Part shown: piece by piece, positions 1 to 7,871 of the stretch | Layout of the letters: every line of letters begins with the position of its first letter | Position numbering within the stretch: position 1 is the stretch's first letter | Origin: JBOFOR01 sp051654865 | Lineage (GTDB): Bacteria; Bacillota; Clostridia; Peptostreptococcales; Peptostreptococcaceae | Length of the DNA: 64,000 bases | NCBI GenBank assembly: GCA_051654865.1 | Contig: JBOFYV010000024.1 | Location: forward strand, 1 to 64,000 | Direction: 5' to 3' | The notes under the pieces: model-generated | What the model saw: the letters and a program-made list of their open reading frames with translations, nothing else | Told to the model about the DNA's origin: nothing | Databases searched by the model: none | Made by a program: the position numbers and the translations under genes

Positions 1-437
1 TTACAGGAAGAAAAATAATAATAGATACTTACGGTGGATACTCTAGACACGGTGGAGGAGCATTCTCAGGAAAGGATCCTACAAAAGTTGATAGATCAGC
101 TGCATATGCTGCAAGATACGTAGCTAAAAATATAGTTGCTGCAGGACTTGCAGATAAATGTGAAATAGAATTAGCATATGCTATAGGTGTAGCTAAGCCA
201 TTATCTATATTCATAGATACATTTGGAACTGGAAAAGTTTCTGAAGAACTATTAGTAGAGTTAGTTAATAAAAACTTTGATCTAAGACCAGGTGCAATAA
301 TAAGAGACTTAGATTTAAGAAGGCCTATATACAAGCAAACAGCAGCTTATGGTCACCTAGGCAGAAGTGATGTAGATTTACCTTGGGAAAAAACAGATAA
401 AGCTGAAAAATTAAGAATAGAAGCAGGGTTAAAATAG
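1..437 (+). CDS. metK: S-adenosylmethionine synthetase, C-terminal part (truncated by window edge)
   Basis: The open frame enters from the left edge (codons in phase from position 3) and stops at TAG 435-437. It makes AdoMet from methionine and ATP in the cytoplasm. The visible 144 residues carry the family's C-terminal signatures: DTYGGYSRHGGGAFSGKDPTKVDRSAAY (given here as landmarks: the glycine-rich GGGAFSGKD loop and the KVDRSAAY motif), then RYVAKNIVAAGLA, and a C-terminal AAYGHLGR segment. The start and the N-terminal two thirds are outside the window. A strong hairpin follows the stop. The identification is firm. Confidence 0.95.
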   Translation, partial: TGRKIIIDTYGGYSRHGGGAFSGKDPTKVDRSAAYAARYVAKNIVAAGLADKCEIELAYAIGVAKPLSIFIDTFGTGKVSEELLVELVNKNFDLRPGAIIRDLDLRRPIYKQTAAYGHLGRSDVDLPWEKTDKAEKLRIEAGLK

Positions 438-452
438 TTTTTTAGTAAAAAT

Positions 453-515
453 AAAAGATTCATTGTAGGATGATGATATTTAACAAAATATCTATAACCT
501 ATAATGAATCTTTTT
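453..515 (+). terminator. Intrinsic terminator after metK
   Basis: A stem of about 17 bp pairs AAAAGATTCATTGTAGG with CCTATAATGAATCTTTTT around a roughly 28-nt loop. A T-run ends the right arm. It sits between the convergent metK and the flavoprotein gene, so it may serve both strands. Confidence 0.75.
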
Positions 516-545
516 ACGTATAATTTGATAAAGATAAAATTTTAA

Positions 546-1781
546 TTAAATAAATTGTTGTAAATATTTATCCATAGATTCACAGACCTTTTTAGCATCT
601 ACAACAGCCTCTATAACAGTTCTAGCACCATTTGTTACATCTCCGCAAGCATAAACTCCTTCTCTAGTTGTTTGGCCGAACTCATTAGTTACTAAAAGTC
701 CATTTTGTTTTATATCTAATCCTTTATTATTTATAACAATAGTATTTCTAGGAACTTGACTGATAGCTACTAAAATAGTATCACAAGGATAAAATTTAGC
801 ACTTCCTTCAATTGATTTTAGAGAAACACTATTATCTTCATTTATAATTTTTTGAGTATCTTCAAATATGATTCCACCGTCAACTACTTCAACTGGAGAC
901 TTGAATATTTCGAAATTTACACCCTCATTTTTAGCCTCACTAATTTCGTGTTTAGTAGCGGTCATATCACATACATCACGTCTATAATATATAGAAACGT
1001 TTTTGCTACCATAATACTTAGCACTTCTAGCGGCATCCATAGCGACGTTTCCGGCACCTATTACAATTACATTATCACCTAATTCATAACTGTTAGGTGT
1101 TCTTAGGTAGTCTATAGCATAATGAACATGTCCAAAGGACTCTCCTTTGATATTTAATCTTTTAGGATTCCACACACCAGTACCTATGAATATTGCTTTA
1201 TATCCATCTTCTAGTAATTTGCTTAAAGTAATAACAGGCCCAATCATTGAGTTTATTTTAATGTTTATACCCTTTGATTTTAATGTTTTTTCAAGTAATC
1301 TCATATTAGAGCGAGGTAATCTAAAATCAGGAATACCATAAGTTAAAATTCCACCTATTTTTTCATTTTTTTCAAATATAGTTACATCATAACCGCGTCT
1401 ACGAAGCTCGAGTGATACAGTTAAGCCGGCTGGTCCAGAACCAACAACAGCAACTTTTACTCCGTTACTTTCCTTTTTTTCTACCTGTATATTCTCTAGA
1501 TATTTTTTAGATATCTCATATTCTATATTATGAAAAGCAACCGGTTCACCCTTTATGCCTTTTATACAATTTCCCCTACATTGGTTTTCATGAGGACACA
1601 CAATTGAACAAAATACAGATAATGGATTGTTATCAAATAGTATTTTACCGGCTTCAAAAAAATTGCCTTCTTTATAGAGTTTTATTATTTCAGGAATTGG
1701 TGTATCTATAGGACAATTCTTTTGGCACCTTGGATTTTTACAGAGTATACAGTTGTTTGCTTCTTTTAAATTATTAATCAT
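546..1781 (-). CDS. GltD-like NAD(P)/FAD-dependent oxidoreductase with N-terminal 4Fe-4S domain
   Basis: The 411-residue protein resembles the small (beta) subunit of glutamate synthase and the related stand-alone oxidoreductases. An N-terminal cysteine cluster (CILCKNPRCQKNCPID, then CSIVCPHENQCRGNC) should bind Fe-S centres. A first dinucleotide fold follows at about residue 108 (VAVVGSGPAGL, FAD), a second at about 240 (VIVIGAGNVAMDAAR, NAD(P)H), and a C-terminal YACGDVTNGARTVIEAV FAD motif. The start ATG has AAAGGTGG upstream. No large glutamate synthase subunit is beside it, so the electron acceptor is unknown. It is transcribed alone and converges on metK. The family call is firm; the substrate is not known. 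Confidence 0.85.
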   Translation of the reverse strand: MINNLKEANNCILCKNPRCQKNCPIDTPIPEIIKLYKEGNFFEAGKILFDNNPLSVFCSIVCPHENQCRGNCIKGIKGEPVAFHNIEYEISKKYLENIQVEKKESNGVKVAVVGSGPAGLTVSLELRRRGYDVTIFEKNEKIGGILTYGIPDFRLPRSNMRLLEKTLKSKGINIKINSMIGPVITLSKLLEDGYKAIFIGTGVWNPKRLNIKGESFGHVHYAIDYLRTPNSYELGDNVIVIGAGNVAMDAARSAKYYGSKNVSIYYRRDVCDMTATKHEISEAKNEGVNFEIFKSPVEVVDGGIIFEDTQKIINEDNSVSLKSIEGSAKFYPCDTILVAISQVPRNTIVINNKGLDIKQNGLLVTNEFGQTTREGVYACGDVTNGARTVIEAVVDAKKVCESMDKYLQQFI

Positions 1782-2112
1782 TTATATACCACCTTTACGA
1801 CAATAATATACAAAAATATACATATTTTTTATATTTTAACACAAAATTTATCTTAATAATACAAATATTATTCAAAGGTAAAAAAGGGTTTTTGTTCAAT
1901 TGAAATAATATTTATTATATGTAAGAATTTAAAACTTTATAAAAATACATTATTAGGAAAGGATTAAGAAATATATTGACTTGATCTAGCTGTATTTAAA
2001 AGGTTACTTATTTACTTAAATAAGATATTTTAGTAATATATATTGTGACATAATATTACAAAATAAAGCAAGGTTAATTTTAGCTAAAGCTTACTTTAGG
2101 AGGAACAAATAA
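1782..2112. other. Intergenic region between divergent genes
   Basis: About 330 bases of very AT-rich DNA separate the flavoprotein gene from the next gene on the plus strand. I see no coding frame. A 7-bp hairpin (CTTATTT/AAATAAG, about 2007-2024) is present but has no T-run. TTGACT near 1976 looks like a -35 box, but no convincing -10 lies at the right distance. The region must hold both promoters; I cannot place them. Confidence 0.5.
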
Positions 2113-3057
2113 TTGTTAAAGAAATTTTTTAACCGTTTAATTAAAAATCCCGATATTAAGGCGGATAAAGACAAAAATGAGGAGATAGATGAATTAAAAT
2201 CAAAAGAAATATGTATTACAAATGAAGGTATAATTAGCGAAGATGAAGTACAAGTTGAAGCTAAGATAGAGAATAACAATGAAATTGAAGTTACAGAACC
2301 GCAAGCTGAAGAGAAAGAATTAGACCATATAGAATTAGAAGCTTTAAATGAAAATTATATAGAACAAGATAGTGAAAACTTAATTAATGAAAATGCACAT
2401 AACAATGAAAATATACCTATTGAAAATGAAAAAATAATAGAAGAAGATGACAAGGATTACATAAATGCTATTAAGATAAAAAGAGGTAAAAGTATAAAAG
2501 CAATTGATGTTTATACAGAAAAAGAAATTATATTTAAAACTCATAAGGAATGTAGTAAAAAAATCAAGGTGCCTCTAGACTATATAATAGAAAATTTAAA
2601 ATATGGATATACAGATTATCTTGGAGATGCAATTAATTATTTAAGTAAAGAGTTACAGTTGAGTGAAGATTATAACTATCTAGAAAGTAGTAAATCTCCT
2701 ATTGAAATTTTTAATAACTTACATAATAAGATTTTCTCTAATAGAGTTTCTGAAAAAAGAAGAGATGAAATACTATCAAGTGAAAGAATAGAACCTATAA
2801 AAATGCACTATAAATTTGAATGCATAGATGAAGAATATGATGAGTATTTTGAAAAATATAAGGCTATAATCAAAAGAGGAGGAAAGAAAAAAATTGAGTT
2901 AGTAGATAAAAAAGGAGAAGCTATAGAGATATTTAAATCTTTAGATGAATGTGCTGATTTTTTAGGCAAAGAAAAAGATGAAGTTGTAGAGATGCTTAAA
3001 TGTATGAACAATAAAGTTGGAAGATATGAAATAAGGTATAGCTTAAGGAATATTTAA
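2113..3057 (+). CDS. Protein of unknown function with two NUMOD-like repeats and an acidic linker
   Basis: The TTG start has TTTAGGAGGAAC six bases or so upstream, a strong site that fixes the start. The 314-residue product begins with a short basic helix, then an acidic, Glu/Asn/Ile-rich linker (about residues 15-115). Two related modules follow, at about residues 125-175 and 255-310. Each reads as a short beta hairpin, then IxxFK(S/T)xxEC and a small helical segment, which is the pattern of NUMOD1/IENR-type DNA-binding modules seen in homing endonucleases. No nuclease motif is visible. It has no signal peptide or membrane segment. The module assignment is by eye; the function is unknown. 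Confidence 0.65.
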   Translation: MLKKFFNRLIKNPDIKADKDKNEEIDELKSKEICITNEGIISEDEVQVEAKIENNNEIEVTEPQAEEKELDHIELEALNENYIEQDSENLINENAHNNENIPIENEKIIEEDDKDYINAIKIKRGKSIKAIDVYTEKEIIFKTHKECSKKIKVPLDYIIENLKYGYTDYLGDAINYLSKELQLSEDYNYLESSKSPIEIFNNLHNKIFSNRVSEKRRDEILSSERIEPIKMHYKFECIDEEYDEYFEKYKAIIKRGGKKKIELVDKKGEAIEIFKSLDECADFLGKEKDEVVEMLKCMNNKVGRYEIRYSLRNI

Positions 3058-3155
3058 ATTCATAAAAAATTCACACTACATTCATTTCATATTCACACAA
3101 TGCTTTTATTTTTAATGTAGAATTAAGACAGAATATATTATATAGGAGGACGTAA

Positions 3156-4247
3156 ATGTCAGAAGATAAAAAAACAAATAGCAATGATGAATTAATTTCA
3201 ATTAATAAAATCGATGAGTATGTTGAAGAAAAAGCTGAAACTAAAGAGCCTGTCGAGAAAAAAATAAAAAATAAAAATGTAAAATATATAATAGCAATGA
3301 CACTAGTAGGTGTGTTAGGATTAGGGATAGGTTTTACACTTGGTAAAGATACTGGTAGGAAATTGCCTGCAACAAGCAAAAACTATAGTAGTAATAAAGT
3401 AGTAGCAACTGTAGGAGATACAAAATTTACAGGTAAAGATTTAAAATATAGAATGGAACCGCTATTTTATATAAATGCTAAAGATGAACTTACACCTGAG
3501 GAAGTAGAAGCATATGAATCTAGTATGATAGACTATATGACTACAACAGAAGTACTATACTTAGAAGGAAAAAAAGAAGGAATAGAAGTTACTAAGGAAG
3601 ATGTAGAGGCAGAATACACAAACTTATTGGGTAGCCTAAATCAAAACTTTGGATTAACTGAAGATGTATTATTAAATGATATAAAAATACCTAAAGAACA
3701 AATACAAAAAGACTTAGAAAAAGAGCTTATTGCAACAAAGTACTTAGGTGAGGAAAGTGATGTAGGTGAAGAGGAAGCAAAAAAATACTATGATAAAAAC
3801 AAAGATGAGTTTTTAACAGTAAAAGCTTCTCATATACTTTTACAAACAAAAGATGATGAAGGTAATGCTTTAAGTGATGAAGAAAAGAAAAAGAAGGAAA
3901 AAGAAGCAAATAGTATTTTAGAAAAAGCAAAAAATGGAGTTGATTTTGCTGCGTTAGCTGAAGAATATTCTGAAGATGGAAGTGCTATAAGCGGAGGCGA
4001 TTTAGGATTCTTTGGAAGAGGTCAAATGGTTGAAGAATTTGAAAATGCAGCATATGGATTAAAAGTAGGAGAAATAACAGATAAACTAATAGAAACTGAT
4101 TTTGGATATCATATAATAAAGAAAACAGATGAAAAGTATGAGTCATTTGATGATATAAAAGAGGAAGTAATATACAATCTATCATATGAAAAGCAAAGTA
4201 ATATATTAGATAACTTAGCTGAAAAATATAATGTAACAGTTAAATAA
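3156..4247 (+). CDS. prsA: Membrane-anchored parvulin-type peptidyl-prolyl isomerase (PrsA-like foldase)
   Basis: The ATG follows ATAGGAGGACG. The 363-residue protein has a charged cytoplasmic N-terminus, one membrane segment at about residues 42-63, and an extracytoplasmic SurA-N/PrsA-like helical region. A PpiC rotamase domain lies at about 225-325 (ASHILL, DFAALAEEYSED, GGDLGFFGRGQMV, FGYHIIK). There is no lipobox cysteine, so it is a signal-anchored rather than a lipid-anchored PrsA. Its expected job is folding of exported proteins at the outer face of the membrane. It appears monocistronic, with a terminator directly downstream. Confidence 0.88.
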   Translation: MSEDKKTNSNDELISINKIDEYVEEKAETKEPVEKKIKNKNVKYIIAMTLVGVLGLGIGFTLGKDTGRKLPATSKNYSSNKVVATVGDTKFTGKDLKYRMEPLFYINAKDELTPEEVEAYESSMIDYMTTTEVLYLEGKKEGIEVTKEDVEAEYTNLLGSLNQNFGLTEDVLLNDIKIPKEQIQKDLEKELIATKYLGEESDVGEEEAKKYYDKNKDEFLTVKASHILLQTKDDEGNALSDEEKKKKEKEANSILEKAKNGVDFAALAEEYSEDGSAISGGDLGFFGRGQMVEEFENAAYGLKVGEITDKLIETDFGYHIIKKTDEKYESFDDIKEEVIYNLSYEKQSNILDNLAEKYNVTVK

Positions 4248-4255
4248 ACGCATAC

Positions 4256-4300
4256 AAAAGTCTATTGAATATGGAAATAACATATACTATAGACTTTTTT
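4256..4300 (+). terminator. Intrinsic terminator after prsA
   Basis: A 10-bp perfect stem pairs AAAAGTCTAT with ATAGACTTTT and is followed directly by more Ts. Confidence 0.8.
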
Positions 4301-4341
4301 GTGATATTATTATATTGATATATGGGATGGGTAGATATGAT

Positions 4342-4463
4342 AAAAAGAAAAATTGAAAAGGGCTCTGGGGGAGTTCCCAGAGCTTGGCTAAGTAATAGCT
4401 AGAATAACTTTTATAGAATTTATAAATTCTAGTAACTATATTTTAACCCCAAATATAGTTTTT
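4342..4463 (+). ncRNA. Candidate small RNA of about 115 nt with its own promoter and terminator
   Basis: No coding frame explains this stretch, yet it is dense in paired segments. GCTCTGGG (4362-4369) pairs with CCCAGAGC (4376-4383), which is unusually GC-rich for this DNA. GGCTA/TAGCT forms a small hairpin, CTAGAAT (4399-4405) pairs with ATTCTAG (4426-4432), and AACTATATTT (4434-4443) pairs with AAATATAGTT (4451-4460) and runs into Ts as a terminator would. A plausible promoter lies just upstream (TTGATA at 4315, TATGAT at 4336, a short 15-nt spacer). I do not recognise a known RNA family. It could instead be a leader of the next gene, although the final hairpin would end transcription. Confidence 0.4.
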
Positions 4464-4607
4464 ATAAGAAAAATAGATTGATATAAAATATAATTATAGC
4501 CTTAAAAATTTATATATAATGTATTAAAAATAAAACAGATTGTTTATAATTAATATATATTTAATTTTGACACTCTTTTACAATTTTAAAGTAAAAATTT
4601 AATATTC

Positions 4608-4666
4608 ATAATAAAAAAATTATTATTATAAGATTTAAATTATTAAATAATAAAAAAATTATTATT
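4608..4666. repeat. Two copies of a 20-bp AT palindrome, 39 bp apart
   Basis: ATAATAAAAAAATTATTATT occurs identically at 4608-4627 and 4647-4666, about 90-150 bp before the next start codon. Each copy is nearly self-complementary. It could be a pair of operator sites, or chance in AT-rich DNA. The rest of the gap 4464-4757 shows nothing else. Confidence 0.4.
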
Positions 4667-4757
4667 TTAAAAGGATAATTACAACAATATAAGGAATTAT
4701 ATAAATACTATTAGTGATTATGCAATAAATACTAACAGTATAAAAGGAAGTGATGAC

Positions 4758-6290
4758 GTGAGGTTTTTAAAAAATAAAAACTATAGAAATGCAGCTATAG
4801 CAATCTCAATACCCTTGCTTCTTATTGCTCAATACTACTTTTTTAAAATTGGTATTTTCAAACCTATGGTAAAAGGTATAGAAATTCAAATGGCCAAAGG
4901 AGATCATATACAAGATATAGATAAATTTGTTATTAAGTTAAATGAAGAAGTTACTTTCTCAACTGGTGAATATATTAGAATACCATCTTATGCAAAAAGG
5001 CCTAAAATATGGTTCAAAGAGCTAGATGACAATAAAATTTTAGATATAAAAGGCAATAGTATGATAGGACTAAAAGAAGGTACTTCGTCAGTAGGAATTA
5101 TGAAGGATTCAAGGGTACTAAAGAAGATGAACATAAAGGTAGTCAAACAAAATGTAAAAGAACTAAAAGCTAATGTAGATAAGAGAATTAATTATGTTGG
5201 TGAAAGTACAGAAATAGAAACGTTTGTAGAAGTAGACTATGAAAGGTTCAAAGAAAAAGAAAAAGTAGAGTATAGCATTACTGATGAAAGTGTATTAGAG
5301 ATTGAAGGTGATACTGTAAATGCAATTGGAGTAGGTAAGTCAGCAGTATTGGTTACAGCAGGAAATAAAACAGATTCAATAGAGTTTGATATAAAAGCTA
5401 AAACTGCAAGTATAGATATAGCAAAAAATGTTGAAATTGGAATAAATAAAGTTCATAAACTAGAACCAAAAATAACTACAAGTCCTAGCAATCTAAAGCA
5501 TCAAGTGATAAGGTATGAGTTAGTAGATGATAAACTTCCAATACGACAAGCAATTGCATTAGATAAAAATGGTACTATACGTGGAATTAGAGAAGGTACA
5601 GCAATAGTTAAGATTACGTGTGGTAATAAGTCTACGAAAGTAAATGTTAAAGTAGTAAAAGAACCAGAGATAGAACCAAACTTAAACTTAAACTTAAAGT
5701 TAGACTATACAGTTGTAGATAATAAACTAATCGTAAATCTAGAATGGAATTATTTAAATGGTATTTTGAAATATGGAATATACCTAAAGAATAATTCATT
5801 AGAAGACGCAGATTTTAAACAATTCACTACAGCATCGGTTGAAGAAAGTGAAAGTAATAGTTCTAAAAGTGTTAAATCAACAATAGAGTTAGATTTAATT
5901 AATGGACAAATACCAAATGTAGAGATATATGTGGTTGGATTAACAGATACAGGAGAGACTACAAAAAGTAATATTGTTAAAATTGAGCCAGAACCAGGAA
6001 TAGATATATCTAAGGAAACTGTTGAAAATTTAACCTACACAATTGATGAAGAAAACAACACAATTAATTTATCATGGAAGTTAATTGACATAAAAAATGT
6101 TACTTATGGTATATATATAAAAGATAACCAAAATGGAGACGGTGGATCTACACTATATCAAAGTATAGTAGACGGTACAGAATGTAGTATACCGATAAAA
6201 ACAGATACATTGGATATTGATGTATATGTAGAAGGATTGCTAAATGAAATAAAATCAAATAAAAGTAACATCATAAATATAAAAAAATAG
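4758..6290 (+). CDS. Membrane-anchored surface protein with Ig-like (BIG2) and Fn3-like domains
   Basis: The GTG start follows AAAGGAAGTGATGAC. The 510-residue product has an N-terminal signal anchor (about residues 11-30) without a lipobox. Beta-rich repeats follow: BIG2-like modules up to about residue 310, recognisable by IRGIREGTAIVKI and VNAIGVGKSAVLV. Two similar C-terminal modules (about 315-415 and 420-510) begin with a Leu/Thr-Tyr-Thr-Val/Ile strand and contain the matching NLxW...YGIYxK strands, as in fibronectin type III folds. There is no sortase motif or choline-binding repeat. It is probably exposed outside the membrane. No enzyme domain is visible; the role is unknown. Confidence 0.7.
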   Translation: MRFLKNKNYRNAAIAISIPLLLIAQYYFFKIGIFKPMVKGIEIQMAKGDHIQDIDKFVIKLNEEVTFSTGEYIRIPSYAKRPKIWFKELDDNKILDIKGNSMIGLKEGTSSVGIMKDSRVLKKMNIKVVKQNVKELKANVDKRINYVGESTEIETFVEVDYERFKEKEKVEYSITDESVLEIEGDTVNAIGVGKSAVLVTAGNKTDSIEFDIKAKTASIDIAKNVEIGINKVHKLEPKITTSPSNLKHQVIRYELVDDKLPIRQAIALDKNGTIRGIREGTAIVKITCGNKSTKVNVKVVKEPEIEPNLNLNLKLDYTVVDNKLIVNLEWNYLNGILKYGIYLKNNSLEDADFKQFTTASVEESESNSSKSVKSTIELDLINGQIPNVEIYVVGLTDTGETTKSNIVKIEPEPGIDISKETVENLTYTIDEENNTINLSWKLIDIKNVTYGIYIKDNQNGDGGSTLYQSIVDGTECSIPIKTDTLDIDVYVEGLLNEIKSNKSNIINIKK

Positions 6291-6298
6291 TTACAAAC

Positions 6299-6337
6299 CT
6301 ATAAAATAGATTGGTTTTATACCAATCTATTTTATAG
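6299..6337 (+). terminator. Hairpin after the Ig-like protein gene
   Basis: A 16-bp perfect stem (CTATAAAATAGATTGG with CCAATCTATTTTATAG) has a 7-nt loop. It lacks a clean T-run, so termination may be partial and allow read-through to the kinase gene. Confidence 0.55.
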
Positions 6338-6361
6338 CAATAAGATGGAGGGCATGAAAAT

Positions 6362-7444
6362 ATGGATAAATATAAAAAAATATTGTTTGACAGTCCTCGT
6401 CCTTTTATTATAGCAAGCTTAGACAATGATAAAATAACTATAAGTGAAACAAATATAGAAGCTAAAGATTATACATATATAAATATAAAAGACATAGAAA
6501 CAAACAAAGAAATAAAAGGATTAGTAAAAGATACTATTACAGGGGAAAAAATAAATACATATAAAAATTATTTAAATGATTGTTATAGAATAGAAAGTAA
6601 AAAAATAGATAAAAATGAAGTAATAATATGGTTTGATAAAGAAGAAAATACATTAGACACATCTAAAATGAATTTTTTATCTAACTTGACTCATGAATTT
6701 AAGACACCTCTAAATTTAATATTTAGTTCAGTACAACTTATGAATAGAAAAATAGATGATAATACTGAAGTTAATAAAGTTGACATAAAAAAATATTTAA
6801 ATATTATAAATCAGAACTCATACAGAATTTTAAAGCTAATCAATAATATATCAGATGACAGTAACATAGATTTAGGACATAAAGAATATAACCCAACAAA
6901 TGAAAACATAGTTTATTTTATAGAAGGAATATGTGATTCAGTAGATGATTTTATAAAGTCAAATAATATGAATTTAATATTTGATACAGATATAGAAGAG
7001 CTAATAGTTTCTTTTGATATGGAGAAAATGGAGAGAATAATATTAAACTTAATATCTAATGCTATAAAGTTTAGAAAACAAGATGATGGAAATATAAGGT
7101 TAACAATTTGTCATAAAGATGATTATGTTAATATAAAAGTAAGAGACAATGGAATAGGTATATCAGAATCAAATTTAGATAAAGTATTTGAAAAATATGT
7201 AAGGTTAAATGATGAAAAAAGTATAGTAAAAGAAGGTAGTGGAATAGGCTTATCTTTAGTAGATACATTAGTTAAGCTACATTCAGGTAATATTTATGTA
7301 GATAGTTGTTTAGGAGAATGGACAGAGTTTACTATTCAAATACCCAATGTGACAATAGACGAATTACCAGAAGAAAAAGATTATGAGTATGGATTAAGTA
7401 GAGTAGAAAAAATAAATATTGAATTTTCAGATATATACGGTTAA
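6362..7444 (+). CDS. Orphan cytoplasmic sensor histidine kinase
   Basis: The 360-residue protein has a short N-terminal sensor region of about 95 residues that I do not recognise and no membrane segment. A HisKA domain follows (FLSNLTHEFKTPLN, phosphoacceptor His at about residue 111), then a HATPase domain with the N box (NLISNAIKF), G1 (DNGIGI) and G2 (GSGIGLSLV). No response regulator gene is adjacent. In this group of bacteria such orphan kinases can feed the Spo0A phosphorelay, but nothing here shows which partner it uses. RBS: GATGGAGGGC. Confidence 0.85.
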   Translation: MDKYKKILFDSPRPFIIASLDNDKITISETNIEAKDYTYINIKDIETNKEIKGLVKDTITGEKINTYKNYLNDCYRIESKKIDKNEVIIWFDKEENTLDTSKMNFLSNLTHEFKTPLNLIFSSVQLMNRKIDDNTEVNKVDIKKYLNIINQNSYRILKLINNISDDSNIDLGHKEYNPTNENIVYFIEGICDSVDDFIKSNNMNLIFDTDIEELIVSFDMEKMERIILNLISNAIKFRKQDDGNIRLTICHKDDYVNIKVRDNGIGISESNLDKVFEKYVRLNDEKSIVKEGSGIGLSLVDTLVKLHSGNIYVDSCLGEWTEFTIQIPNVTIDELPEEKDYEYGLSRVEKINIEFSDIYG

Positions 7445-7512
7445 AAGTAATAAAGATCCTAAGTTTAGAATATAAATATTATATATTTCTAAACATTAAA
7501 GGAGAGATTGAT

Positions 7513-7719
7513 TTGAGAAAGAGATATAATCAAATAAGTATAGCATCAAAAGATTTAGCTGAAGAAGCATTCAAAGCTTATGCAGGGAAAAAAGATTATA
7601 AAAGAGCTATAGAAATCTATGGGATACTAGCAACTTACCAATGTATTCCATCAGATATATCAAGTTTCTCAAAAAAAATGCTATCTAGACTAAGTAAGAA
7701 AATAGAAGAAAATACTTAA
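7513..7719 (+). CDS. Small helical protein of unknown function
   Basis: The TTG start follows AAAGGAGAGATTGAT. The 68-residue product is lysine-rich and predicted all-helical; DYKRAIEIYGILATY resembles a tetratricopeptide helix pair. There is no signal peptide. It lies between the orphan kinase and eam, and is followed by a short hairpin (7725-7747). I do not recognise a family. Confidence 0.6.
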   Translation: MRKRYNQISIASKDLAEEAFKAYAGKKDYKRAIEIYGILATYQCIPSDISSFSKKMLSRLSKKIEENT

Positions 7720-7766
7720 GAATAAGGCTCACATTAATTGTGAGTCTATTTGAGTTGCAGAAATAG

Positions 7767-7796
7767 TTACAAAATACCCCCTAAAGTTGATATAAA
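7767..7796 (+). promoter_or_regulatory. Candidate sigma-A promoter of eam
   Basis: TTACAA (7767-7772) and TATAAA (7791-7796) are separated by 18 bases, about 75 bases before the chosen eam start. The boxes are imperfect. Confidence 0.35.
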
Positions 7797-7871
7797 ATAC
7801 TTTTTATGATAAAATATTTATATAATAAAAATAAATACAATACAAAAACTGAAGCGAGGGGGGAATTAGAT

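Noticed and set aside
852..1341. Plus-strand open frames opposite the GltD-like gene
   Set aside because: They are antisense shadows of a clear enzyme gene and have no ribosome sites.
7806..7871. Longer N-terminus for glutamate 2,3-aminomutase from ATG 7806
   Set aside because: No ribosome site there, while GAGGGGGGAATT precedes ATG 7872, and numbering from 7872 places the specificity residues at 332 and 369 as known.
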